From: Aristolochia californica
Taxonomy: Eukaryota; Streptophyta; Magnoliopsida; Piperales; Aristolochiaceae
NCBI GenBank assembly: GCA_029961685.1
Contig: JARWKL010000007.1
Span: forward strand, 7,398,708 to 7,462,707
Direction of reading: 5' to 3'
DNA: 64,000 nucleotides
Below the pieces are notes generated by a model, which worked only from the letters and a program-made list of their open reading frames with translations, was not told the origin of the DNA and searched no databases. The position numbers and the translations under genes were made by a program. Numbering within the stretch: the first letter of the stretch is position 1; the number at the start of each line of letters is the position of its first letter. Below are positions 11,901-22,689 of the stretch, one piece after another.

Positions 11901-12085
11901 TGAGGGGCACTTACTTATCTGTGGATCTTGTGATGTATTCCCGCACAAAGCATGTGGATATTGATTACCATTTTGTTCGTGATTGTGTTCATAACAAGAC
12001 TCTTCAAGTTTCATTCCTTTCAAGCAAAGATCAAATTGCAGATGTTTTTACAAAATCACTATCCATTACTAGATTCTGCACACTC
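8945..12085 (+). pseudogene. Element C pol: protease, integrase, RT, RNase H (broken)
   Basis: Protease at about 8945-9280 reads WYPYSATTYH where the family has a D-S-G-A active site, so the catalytic Asp is replaced by Tyr. Pre-integrase is at about 9330 (WHARLGHPS). Integrase at about 9520-10050 has LLFANVWGPAP, where His-Ser-Asp is usual, so the first catalytic Asp is also changed; many frameshifts follow. RT and RNase H are the best part, open from 10737 to 11807: [27 protein letters not shown] (intact YVDD) and [19 protein letters not shown]. RNase H ends by about 12085 in ADVFTKSL. Confidence 0.85.
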
Positions 12086-12128
12086 AGATCGAGCCTCATA
12101 GTCCTGCCAAGGCTGCTGGGCTCGCTGG

Positions 12129-12428
12129 GGGCTATCAGCAATATCAAGTTTTTCATCTTAGCTGCAAAAGACAAGTCACCTCCAGGCTAACTCACCAAAC
12201 ATATCAGCAATATCAAGTTTTCCATCTCAGCTGCAAAAGATGAGTCAGCACTTCCTTGCCAACTCACCAAACAATACAAAAGAGTCTAAAATATGTAGAC
12301 ATGCCCTTTCTGTTATTGAGAATATTCTGTATCCTTTTGTGTATAAATAGACCTTTTTGTAAAGGATTATAAATCAAGATAGCATCATAACATTTACATC
12401 TGTTTTGTTCTTTGTCTATTTTTTATGA
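12129..12428 (+). repeat. 3' LTR of element C with an internal tandem duplication
   Basis: The LTR starts after a degraded polypurine tract (GCTGGGGGC) and ends TATTTTTTATGA at 12428. Its first half is a tandem duplication of about 65 bp: TATCAGCAATATCAAGTTTT begins at about 12132 and again at about 12199, each copy running into CAACTCACCAAACA or GCTAACTCACCAAACA. A TATAAATA box lies at about 12342. The left border is approximate because the mate LTR survives only at its end. Confidence 0.7.
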
Positions 12429-12707
12429 GGTCCAAACTCTAAACTAAACTCATTTGATCCTGTTGTGCAAGACGTTAAATAGGACTGGTTTGGGCAGTTA
12501 TAGAGCTCTACGTCCGAAACGTGATTTTGAGATAGAAACCTGGTGTCCACTGATCCAGACGGGCCCCATTTTTTATTCTCAGCATCCTTATCTGCATGCA
12601 TGAAGTTGGCCCCAACCATTTAACACGTAACTCACTTCCTTAAACGTGGCAAAAACTCCCCTCCCACAAAGAAGACACGAAGCAGCCGCCGTGGCAGGCT
12701 TTCACCG

Positions 12708-13190
12708 ATGCCAGACGACAATAAAAGCCGTGGAACCGCCGGCACTTCTCCCCCAACCGACGATCATCAAAGGCTTCCTCCCTGGGTCCATGGCGCGGGG
12801 CCACGCGACCGGGACGACGACACTCTCAGCCTGGCGCATACTAGAGTCGACTGGCGCGAGTCCGATGACACCCACATCATCCAAGCGGACATTCCCGGTG
12901 AGTTAAAACTAACGGGCGCTGGGTTTCGTATCGTGATCACCAGCTTGCTGACGCTTGCGGTTTTGGTGGTGCAGGTGTGAGGAAGGAGGAGGTTCAGGTG
13001 CAGGTGGTTGATGGCAATATACTTCAGATAAGCGGCAGAGGACGAAGAGAAGGTGGAAGGTGACAGAGGCACAGTGTAGAGACGCGACCAGGATAACGCC
13101 AACGTGAACAATATTAGCTGCAACCAGGACCGTCTGCCATGCGTCGCGCTAATGCCATCGACGTCAGCAGAGCTCTCACGCCATGTACCT
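12708..13190 (+). pseudogene. Small heat-shock protein (Hsp20) pseudogene with an intron
   Basis: The translated start gives HTRVDWRESDDTHIIQADIPG, the N-terminal edge of an alpha-crystallin domain. A 77-bp GT-AG intron (12898-12974) joins it in phase to VRKEEVQVQVVDGNILQISG. The frame then meets a stop (about 13063). In a shifted frame RHSVETRPG resembles the family WHRVER box, and NANVNNI at about 13090 resembles the C-terminal ENA.V..I segment. Most of the beta-sandwich between them is missing. The gene would have been a cytosolic-type sHSP chaperone. The first coding residues are uncertain. It is flanked by retrotransposons on both sides. Confidence 0.7.
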
Positions 13191-13669
13191 CGCTCCTTTT
13201 CTCTCTAGATCCCTCTCTCTATGTAAATATAAGAACAAATGTGGCCTTTTATGGTTATGAATTATGCAAACACTACAAATGAGTAAATAAAAAATGTATG
13301 AGGTTTTTGTGTTCTTTGTACCATTTACTGTTGGAGATTTTTTTTATATTAACTCAATTTTTGTAGAAAATTATGTCCATAAAAATGTGTATCTATTTTA
13401 TTAAAATGTAATTAAATGGGGTTTTGCCATTTTGGACGAATATTATTAAATTATAATTGTATAATTACATATAAAAAATGCAATAATGATGGTGTAGTAA
13501 CAAATCGGAAATGCAATAGCGATGAGACTGGGAAGAACAAAAAAAGTAATTCAGAAGTTGGTTTTTTGTCTGAATATTTTCGTCTTTCCGACCGGTTGAA
13601 AAATCCAGTGACATTTTACACTCTTTGATGGGTGAAGAGATGTAGGAAGACGTATTGAAATGTGAAATC
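13191..13669. other. AT-rich spacer with no recognised gene
   Basis: AT-rich sequence between the Hsp20 relic and the repeat block around element E. The only open frame (about 13416-13628) is short and low in complexity. Nothing else is recognised. Confidence 0.5.
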
Positions 13670-13910
13670 TACCAGTAATCACTACAGGAGCAGACTCCTT
13701 CACGGAAGTGATGAAAACGGACTCAGATTTCTTTACAGACTCTTTACTGGGTGAAGAGACTCAGGAGGAGGACGTACTGAAAAGTGAAATCTACCAATAA
13801 TCACTACAGGAGGAGATGCCTGTCAACCGTTTTTGTGAGAAACAATTTTTTACCAATAATCACTACAGGAGGAGACGCCTGTCAACCGTTTTTGTGAGAA
13901 ACGGTTTTTT
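13670..13910 (+). repeat. Repeat block flanking element E, including a 59-bp tandem duplication
   Basis: The sequence CTACCAGTAATCACTACAGG with its downstream GACTCCTTCACGGAAGTGATG (13670-13731) returns on the right flank of element E at 18661-18723. Thus the element sits in, or has rearranged, a local repeat. Immediately left of the element a 59-bp unit is tandemly duplicated (13793-13851 and 13852-13910). Each copy carries ACCAATAATCACTACAGG plus the first about 30 bp of the LTR (TGTCAACCGTTTTTGTGAG). Confidence 0.75.
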
Positions 13911-14213
13911 TTTGGCAGGTGTAACTTTCGGAAGTTGTGACTCCCTCACTAACAAGAAGTCATGAATAACCTTGATGGGAGGTTGGTTGAGCCATCGCCG
14001 TAAGATCAGAAGCGCTGAACAAAGAACGGAATTTGAAGCGTATGGAAGGAGGTATGAATTAGTTTCCGTTTAATTTATTATGAATTTCATGTTGTTATTA
14101 GAAATTCATGTTTAAGGCTTTCTAGCAATTGTAACTTTCGGAAGTTGCAACTCCCTCGGTAACACGAAGCCATGAATAACCTTGATGGGAGGTTGGTTGA
14201 GCCATCGCTGTGA

Positions 14214-14738
14214 GTGCTCAGAGATCGGTATGAAAATGTCAAAGATTTACGGAAAGTCATTGATGTTCAATTTGTCATTTCAGATAAGGTATTACCAAGC
14301 ACCCTAATCATGAAGTTCTCATCCCTAAAGCACATCAGTATGAGAGGTGTGCGTGAGCACATCATGCAAATGAGGGATATTGCGGCTCAATTAAAAAATC
14401 TCGAGGTTGATATGTCAGAATCTTTTGTGGTGCATTACATCCTAAATTCCCTTTCGCACCAATATGGAGCTTTCATAATCTCGTACAACACACATAAAGA
14501 TATATGGTTAGTTAATGAACTTTTGACCATGTGTGTTCAAGAGGAAGAGAGACTGGTGATGGAACAAGGAGAAAGTGTCATGCTGGCAACACATGGAAAG
14601 GGCAAGTTTCAAGCCAAACAAAAAGGGAAGGGGAAAATACGCCCCCCCCCCCCAGTTGGTATTAAGAAAGATTTCAACTGTTTCTTCTGTAAAAATAAGG
14701 GACACGTGAAGAAGGAATGCGCCAAGTTTCAGAAATGA
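14214..14738 (+). pseudogene. Element E gag, N-terminus missing
   Basis: The frame has the copia gag of the TNT1-94 type: DIAAQLKNLEVDMSESF, ILNSLSHQYGAF and VQEEERL, then a basic stretch, a proline run and a CCHC knuckle CFFCKNKGHVKKEC. The apparent start is inside LTR-derived sequence, so the first ATG is not a genuine start. The frame ends in a TGA soon after the knuckle. Confidence 0.8.
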
Positions 14739-14786
14739 CTTGCTGACAAAAGTAAACCAACCTCATCGGTTTGTTATGAATCTAGT

Positions 14787-17700
14787 ATGGTTAATGTCAA
14801 TAATTACACTTGGTGGATTGATTCTGGATCAACAATCCACATCTCGAATTCCTTACAGGGTTTGCAAAACCTAAAGAAAACAGTGGGAAGTGAGCATCGC
14901 ATTTTCTCAGGAGATCAGATGAGCTCACATGTGGAAGCTACAGGAACTTGCCATTTAACTTTAAGTAGTGGCTTTGTTTTAAAATTAGAAAAGACCTTTT
15001 ATGTTCCAAGTTTCTCCAGAAACTTGATTTCAGTTTCAAGGCTTGTACCTTATGGATATTCTTTTAACTTTCAGACTCATCTTTCAGTTTATATTATAAG
15101 TCTGATTGTGTAGGGAACGATACATTGTCTGATGGTCTTTATAGCATTAATTTACAAAACAATGCCACTTACAGTTCAATGCATGTTCACACTGGTAATA
15201 AAACAAGTGTTATTAATGAGGATTCATCTACATTATGGCACCGGAGATTAGGTCATATCTCCATAGATATAATTAAAAAATAAGTGAATGAAGGGGTCCT
15301 TAATACTCTGGATTTTACTGATTTTGAGACTTGTGTAGACTGCATTAAGGGAAAGCAGATTAACAAGTCAAAGAAAGGTGCCAATAAGAGTTCAACCATA
15401 TTAGAGATCATACATACTGATATATGTAGTCCAGACATGGACTCACATAGTTAGAAACACTGCATCTTTTTTATAGATGATTCCTCACGATACATGTATC
15501 TCTACATGCTTTGTAACAAGAATGAAGCTTTAGATGCCTTTAAGATCTTTAAAGCTGAAGTAGAGATACAATGCAATAAGCAAATTAAGATCGTGATATC
15601 ATATAGAGGCGGAGAATACTATGGTAGATACATAGATAATGGACAATCACCTGGGCCATTTGCAAAGTTACTTCAAGAACATGAGATTGTTGCCCAATAT
15701 ACCGTGCCTGGTTCTCCGGACCAAAATGGTGTAGCAGAAAGAAGAAACCGAACAATATTAGGCATGGTGCGGAGTATGCTTAGCAACTCCAATTTTCCTA
15801 GATCCTTGTGGCCTGAAGCACTTAAGACGGCAGTGTATATATTAAACCGAGTTCCAACCAAGGTTGTTCCAAAAACGCCATTTGAATTATGGAAAGGTTG
15901 GAAACCAAGTTTGCGACATATGCAAGTTTGGGGATGCCCGTCTGAAGTGAGAATTTATAATCCACAAGAGAAAAAGTTGGACCCAAGGACCATTAGTGGG
16001 TATTTCATTGGATATGCTAAAAGTTCTAAAGGTTACAGATTTTATTGTCCATCTCACAACACTAGGATTGTGGAATCAAGAAATACAAAATTTCTTGAAA
16101 ATGACTTTATCAGTGAGATGAATCCAACTCGGAACATAGTTTTTGAGAAGGATCATTCAGAATCTCAACCTTCCACCTCAAGTGATAGATTGGTTATTGC
16201 TCAAAGCACCCCTCAAGTACAAACTGGTGTTAAACAACCAATCATTGAAGTTCCACAAAATGCTGACAACATTCCAGTAGATCAGGTACTTCAAGAGTTG
16301 CCAAACACTTTTGAACAACTAGTTGAACCACATACTTCTCAGGAAAATGATGGTTCAACATTAATAAGATCTACTAGACTCAGGAGATCAGCAATTCCTG
16401 ATGATTATATTGTGTATCTGCAAGAATCTGACATTGGAACCGCAAATGATCCCATGTATTTTTCAGAAGCCATGAGTTGCAAAGAATCAGAATTATGGTA
16501 CAATGTCATGAAGGAAGAGATGAATTCTATGAAGAGTAATGGAGTCTGGGATCTTGTTGAGTTGCCTAGTGGATTTAAAGCCATTGGATGTAAATGGGTC
16601 TTTAAAACAAAGAAAGACTCATTAGGCAACATTGAGCAATACAAGGCAAGACTCGTTGCTAAGGGATTTACTCAGAAAGAAGGAATCAATTACAAGGAAA
16701 CTTTTTCTCTTGTATCTAAGAAAAATTCCTTGCACATTATTTTGGCATTAGTTGCACATTATTTTGGCATTAGTTGCACATTTTGACTTAGAGTTGCAAC
16801 AAATGGATGTGAAAACGACATTTTTCAATGGAGATCTAGAAGAGGAGGTTTACATGAAACAACCTAAAGGATTCCCCTCTAGGGATGGTGACCAATTGGT
16901 TTGCAAGTTAAAAAAGTCAATATATGGATTAAAACAAGCATCCCGCCAATGGTATTTGAAATTCCATAATGTAATTTCTTCATTCGGGTTTGTAGAAAAT
17001 ATTATGGATCAATGTATATACTAGAAGGTCAGTGAGAGTAAAATTTGTTTTCTTGTTTTATATGTGGATGGCATTTTGTTAGCAACCAATGATAAGGGTT
17101 TTCTATATGAGGTGAAACAATTTCTCTCTAACAATTTTGATATGAAGGATATGGGTGAGGATTCATAAAGACAGATTTCGAGGTATCTTAGGTCTGTCTT
17201 AGGAAACTTGTATTAATACAGTGTTAGAGAGATTTCAGATGAAGAGTTGTTCACCAAGTGTATCTCCCACTGTAAAGGGTGATAGGTTCAATTTGAACCA
17301 ATGCCCAAAGAACGACCTTGAAAGGGAATGAATGAAGGACATTCCATATACTTCTGCTGTCGGAAGCCTAATGTATGTTCAAGTCTGCACAAGACCTGAT
17401 ATTGTATTTGTTGTTGGAATGTTGGGGCGATATCAGAGTAATCCCGGGTTAGACCACTGGAGAGCTGCAAAGAAAGTAATGAAGTATCTTCAAGGAACCA
17501 AAGACTACATGCTAATGTATAGGCGGACGAATAATCTAGAAGTCATTGGTTACTCAGATTCTGACTTTGCTGGCTGTATTGATTCCCGCAAATCAACATC
17601 ATGATACATTTTCTTGATTGCCAGTGGAGCAATATCATAGAGGAGTGCCAAACAGACTTTGACCGCCACGTCGACTATGGAAGCCGAGTTAGTTTCGTAT

Positions 17701-18018
17701 TTTGAGGCTACTTCACATGGTGTATGGCTCAAGAGTTTCATTTTTGGGCTTAGAATTATAGATTCTATCTCTAGGCCATTAAGAATATATTGCGATAATT
17801 CAACTGCTGTTTTTATGGCCAAAAACAACAAAAGTGAAAGTCCAAGTAAATACATCGACATAAAGTATTTGGCCATAAGAGAACGTGTTAAAGAAAAGAA
17901 AGTGGTCATTGAGCACGTCAGCACTGACTTAATGATCGCAGATCCTTTGACTAAGGGCATGCCACCGTTTAAATTTAAGGATCATGTTATGAATATGGGA
18001 CTTAGTTCCATTATGTAA
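14787..18018 (+). pseudogene. Element E pol (broken; catalytic residues lost)
   Basis: Protease keeps WWIDSGSTIHIS (about 14805). Pre-integrase (LWHRRLGHIS) is at about 15235. In integrase the first Asp remains (HTDICSPD), but the second motif reads ISYRGGEYYG, Tyr for the usual Asp, while DQNGVAERRNRT is intact. A 22-bp tandem duplication (16730-16773) shifts the frame in RT. The RT active site at about 17061 reads YVDG, not YVDD, so the second metal-binding Asp is Gly. RNase H follows at 17541-18018 (YSDSDFAGC, EAELVSY, YCDNSTA, ADPLTKGM), with stops. Confidence 0.85.
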
Positions 18019-18289
18019 ATTTTTCATTGTATGAACAATGTTATTTCAATGAAATTCTTAATTAATGTGATGTTTTTTCTCATATTTATGTGCACTTTAA
18101 TTTTGTGGAAATTCATCTGTGTTGGACCAAGAGTAAACGTAGGGTTTATTCATAAAGTATAAGTAATACATATATAGTAATACGTGGAAGATAATACTCG
18201 TAATTAGAGGACCTATCGCCATGATTCATGTATTTATTACTTAAATTCAGATTATCGATGAGTTTAAGATTATATTAGAAGTGGGAGAA

Positions 18290-18780
18290 TATTAACCGTT
18301 TTTGTGAGAAACGGTTTTCTCATTAACGTAGTCTCAAGCTTCTGGCAGTTACAACTTCCGAAAGTTGCAACTCCCTCGATAACATGAAGCCATGAATAAC
18401 CTTGATGGGAGGTTGGCTTTAGTTAAAGTTTTCGGTCCCTTGTCTCATCACTCAAGCCCCTTCAGTTGAGCCATCGCCGTGAGTGTTCAGAGATCGGAAG
18501 CGCCAAACAGATAACGGAATTTGAAGCGTATGGAAGGAGGTATGATTTAGCTTCTGTTTAATTTATTATAAATTTTATGTTATTATTAAAAATTCATGTT
18601 TAAGGCTTATAACGCATTCACGGAAGTGATTAAAAGGAACTCGGATTTCTTACAAAACTCTACCAATAATCACTACAGGAGCAGACGCCGTCACGGAGGT
18701 GATGAAAACGGACTCGGATTTCTAGTGATGAAAACGGACTCGGATTTCTCATGGTGATTTCTCTCTTATAGAGCTTGGAA
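18290..18780 (+). repeat. 3' LTR of element E and right-flank repeats
   Basis: The LTR runs about 18290-18612. To its right the flanking unit CTACCAATAATCACTACAGG...GATGAAAACGGACTCGG (18661-18723) repeats the left flank. Its last about 27 bp, GTGATGAAAACGGACTCGGA, occur twice in tandem (about 18694 and 18724). Confidence 0.7.
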
Positions 18781-19574
18781 ATAAATGGCCGAATCTCAGT
18801 CTGCGCAAGCGCGGCGGTTTTTCACGATGCGAATCGGTGGGCTCTCCTCACATGATGAAGCACGGCTGTAGAGATCAACCATGCATACATGATCAATCTG
18901 GGTTCTATCTTGTAAAAATAGCGTCAAATATTGAAATTATTAAATATGAAAAATAATATAACAGATTTTTCCTTGAGTTACGACTTGTAATTATAAATAT
19001 TTGAATTTATATCAAATATTCTTAAATAAAAAAGTTTATTCAGAAATTATTCATAAAATTATATTTTTATTTTTTATCGTGATATTTTAATTTCTATGAA
19101 CGAATATCCTGCAGAGATAAGTTGCTAGTCTTCCGAATTACGGTGGCTCGTCCGCTATCAAATGTTTCGTCTACTCCACGAATTTTTCCTTCAACACACG
19201 TGTAACATTGAGTGGTCTAGATTCTAGAAGGTTCACGCGTAATTCTTAGCATCAGAAACATCGAAATCGGAGTCGGAATTCGGTTCTAATCGCTAGGTAT
19301 CTGCGGATCCCTTCCCTGCGAACGTGGTCCACTCGCTCGTCTGAATAAAAGTGGAACAGATATACACAGCATTTCAATCGCATAGTTCTATCCGCCGTAT
19401 CCAGAGTTGAATTTTTCGAATAATGGCGACACGATTTCCCTGATTTTATCTTCCTCTTAGAGTTGAGATATCCGAGACACCGCATATGCAATTGCAGCGA
19501 AGACCGAAGAAGCTCCTTTTCCTGTGAATATAAAACGTTGTAGTAGAGATTATCGTTTATTTTTCTAATCCGTA
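18781..19574 (+). promoter_or_regulatory. Upstream region of the ABC1 kinase gene
   Basis: The stretch from 18900 to 19100 is AT-rich with nothing recognised. From about 19245 to the ATG it is homologous to 38745-38970 in front of the ABC1 pseudogene (shared core ATCGAAATCGGAGTC), so this part was in the duplicated unit. It holds an ACACGTGT G-box core (19196-19203) and a three-site heat-shock element TTCTAGAAGGTTC (19222-19234). No clear TATA box is seen; GAATAAAAG at about 19342 is the nearest. Confidence 0.5.
19222..19234. promoter_or_regulatory. Perfect three-unit heat-shock element
   Basis: TTCTAGAAGGTTC fits TTCnnGAAnnTTC exactly, the binding consensus of trimeric heat-shock factors. 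It lies 341 bp upstream of the ABC1 kinase ATG. The element just precedes the part conserved in the pseudogene copy. Function is inferred from the match only. Confidence 0.4.
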
Positions 19575-22500
19575 ATGCTTCTCAATATTCTGCAGAATTC
19601 TTCGCTCTTTCCCGCCAAAATCAACTCGTCCAAATCCAATCATTTTCCTCCTCATTTTTTGAGTCGCCGGAAATCTCGGCGGCGTCCACCTGAGTATCGT
19701 AGTCGGTGCTCTCTGGAGTTGCCTCGATCGACGACTAATGTTGATACGTTCACCAAGTACTCCGGATATGTCTTTGAAAGTGGCAATTCGGAGGCGGAAG
19801 CTCTTGTTGAGTATGATATATCGAAGATTTCTTTTATTTACAGAAGGAAACCTTTTTTACTCGCACGCCGCATTCTCCAGATTGGAACGAGGTTCGGGAA
19901 GTGGTTCGGTCTTCGGTATGTCGATAGTCTGAAGGAGCGATCGGATGAAATGTTCAAGGTGAGGAGTTTCTGGTTATTAAATTCCAAAAGAGTGGCATAT
20001 TGATGTGTTTTTTTTAATCAATCCATTTCATCATATCCGAGAATAAAACAGTGGTTTCGTATTATTCCGGTACATCTGGAAATGAGAAAGTTGTCGGCTC
20101 TGATGTCTGTAGTCGATATATTACGGCTTTTAACTATGAATTTTAACTTTCTTCTTTCTTGCAGATTAGAGCGGCTGAGCTTAGAGAGATATTGGTCGAA
20201 CTTGGTCCAGTAAGTCTAGTTATATAAAAAATCACTGTATCCGTGTAGTCTTGATTGTATCCTATTCTAGCGTGAGAGTCTGATCCATGATTCTTCAACG
20301 TCTATTCATGATTCCTTGAACGAGCAAACTAACCAGCTGGCATTAGCTGAATTAGAATGGAACTTTCTTCCTATGTAAGAATCAGGTTAGTCTTGATTAG
20401 TTATCCGCTATTAGACTCGTGTTAAACCTGAATCCCAGTCTTCGCTTAATGTGCTGCGAAACACGGCAAAGTCTTCCACATGGATATTTGGATAGCAAAC
20501 TCTGGACGAATTTAGTTCTTTGATGTCGCTTTCATGCTCTAGCTCCTTTTCGTGGGCCTTCTTTCTAGTTTGAAATAAAAAGAAACTGATCAATTACTCT
20601 AGATTATAAAGGTAAAATTGTGGAAATGTCATTATAGATGTTGGTAATAAAAGATGATCTGTAGGAAACCATCTACTTTTTTGAATTTTTGTATGGTTTG
20701 GTTTTACATCTTAGTCATTTGGCCCATATTTATTTGCAGGCATTTATTAAAATTGCTCAAGCGTTTTCATCTCGTCCAGTAAGTCAATCTTGTTACAACA
20801 AGGCTTCTTAAACCCTGCTTTTAGAGCATTGCTCTTTGTTAATTCAAATGCTGCTCCTAGGATGTGATTCCACCTTCGTACGTGGAGGAACTTTCGCTGC
20901 TGCAAGATAGAATAGCACCTTTCTCAACTGAAATGGCATTTGAGTTGATAGAAAAAGAACTTGGACTACCGCTGGACATAATTTTCTCAGAAATCACTTC
21001 AGAACCTGTAGCTGCTGCATCCCTTGGCCAGGTTTGTCACTTGCTAATGATACAGCTGGCTGGAGTTGCTTTGCTTATGAACTCTTGAAGCAGTGCAACA
21101 TACTGACATTTAAAACTTTTTAATTCAAATATTCAAATCCATAGGTTTATCAGGCAAGGCTTCGTTCCAGTGGACAGATTGTTGCTGTCAAAGTGCAAAG
21201 GCCTGGCGTCCAGGCAGCTATTTCTTTAGACATTTTTGTACTACGTTATCTTGCAGGATTGATAAGGAGAGCTGGCAAACTTAATACTGATCTTCAGGTA
21301 ATCTCCAAAAATTTTAACATGCTTCTAATTTCAAATACATTCCTTGGTTAACTCGTGATATTTATATCTGTCTGATTAAGTGTAAACTTGTTCATTTGTT
21401 GTAAGTTTATCTAGGTTTTAAGGTAACTGATACTGAACACCTGAGGAACTAAACTTGCAGGCAGTGGTGGATGAATGGGCATCAAGCCTTTTTCGGGTAC
21501 ATATATTGTTGATCTCTCAAAGCTTTAAATTTGCTTGTTATTATTTCAGGAATATTAAAAGGCAGACACAATTTAATAGATAGAGACAGACACAATTTAA
21601 TAGATAAAGATTCCATCTTATTATTTTCCAGGTCATCCGCTTCTTTCATTCTCCCTGATATACAGCGCTATAGCTTGCCAAAATAGAACTAGTTTGTCTA
21701 TTTAAGTTAAATGTAACTGAAAGCCCATTGGGTTATGAGTTACACTTGCATGAGACAAGATGAATCACTAGATACAAGGGCTAGAATATGTTGTGAGAAT
21801 TTCAAGATGTCCTCCTCTTAGAATTTCAAATTGAATACAGGTGAATCACATTGAATGCAGGAGATGGATTACAGATCAGAAGCAAGGAATGGACTTAAAT
21901 TCAGGTATCAAGATGTTCTTATGCGTGATGCATGGTCAGGCCCAGGATAGTCATGGCTATACTATGCAAATGTGCAAGAATCCTATATTTGATGTTTTGC
22001 AGTCTAGATTTTAAAGGCCTAAATGAAAGCTGTTATACATGAAATAAAACCAGTACTTCAGCTTTACTAGGACTGTCAACCTAAGAAAAGCGTATCAGGT
22101 CTGCATGAAATTTTCTTACTCATACAGAATGATTATCTAGTTTATATTATTAAACATGAAAGCTGTAAGGTTGGCAGGGTTTTCACTTAGATGATGCCAT
22201 AACTCTCAACCATGTTGGATATGGTGCATGAATCCTCCTCTATATCATTTATCGGTTTTATCACTAGGTTGGCTTTCTTCAAGGGTTTCTTCACAACTTC
22301 AGTCAACATCATTGTTTTACTTTATTTCCTCCTTGATTGAAACTAGTGTAAATCAATTATAAGATTCTTTATTCACAAACCAGACAGTTGTATGGAGGGC
22401 TGCAAGATGTGTTTGTGCCAGAAATGTATTTGGAGCAGAGTAGCCGCCGTGTTCTGATTATGCAATGGGTGGAGGTACTTCATCTTTTACTTTATCAGTA

Positions 22501-22624
22501 AATTGACATTATATGACCACCCATAGTTCACATAATTTACTTTCTTTCTATGCTATATGTCTTTAGGGGAAAAAATTATCTGAAGTTAAGGATCAATACT
22601 TGGTTGAGGTGCGAAGTCTCAGAA

Positions 22625-22689
<65 letters not shown>

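Larger units (their letters stand above)
7908..12428 (+). mobile_element. Copia element C, plus strand, 5' LTR truncated by element B
   Basis: A near full-length Ty1/copia retrotransposon. The last about 62 bp of its 5' LTR (7908-7969) match the end of the 3' LTR (about 12366-12428): both contain an AATCAAGA..AGCATCA-like stretch and then TTTGTTCTT.GTCTATTTT. A primer-binding site TGGTATCAGA (7970-7979) follows. Gag, protease, integrase, RT and RNase H are all recognisable but broken. The missing front of the 5' LTR is explained by the insertion of B. Confidence 0.85.
13880..18612 (+). mobile_element. Copia element E (TNT1-94-like), rearranged and dead
   Basis: The left side is an LTR (about 13880-14127) followed at once by a second partial LTR copy (about 14128-14228) that runs straight into mid-gag. 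The primer site and gag N-terminus are absent. The right LTR is about 18290-18612, preceded by a GTGGGAGAAT polypurine tract. All three copies share CCATGAATAACCTTGATGGG. The right LTR has a 49-bp segment (about 18416-18464) lacking in the left copies. The sequences ACGCC (left) and ACGCA (right) may be a diverged 5-bp target duplication. Confidence 0.8.
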
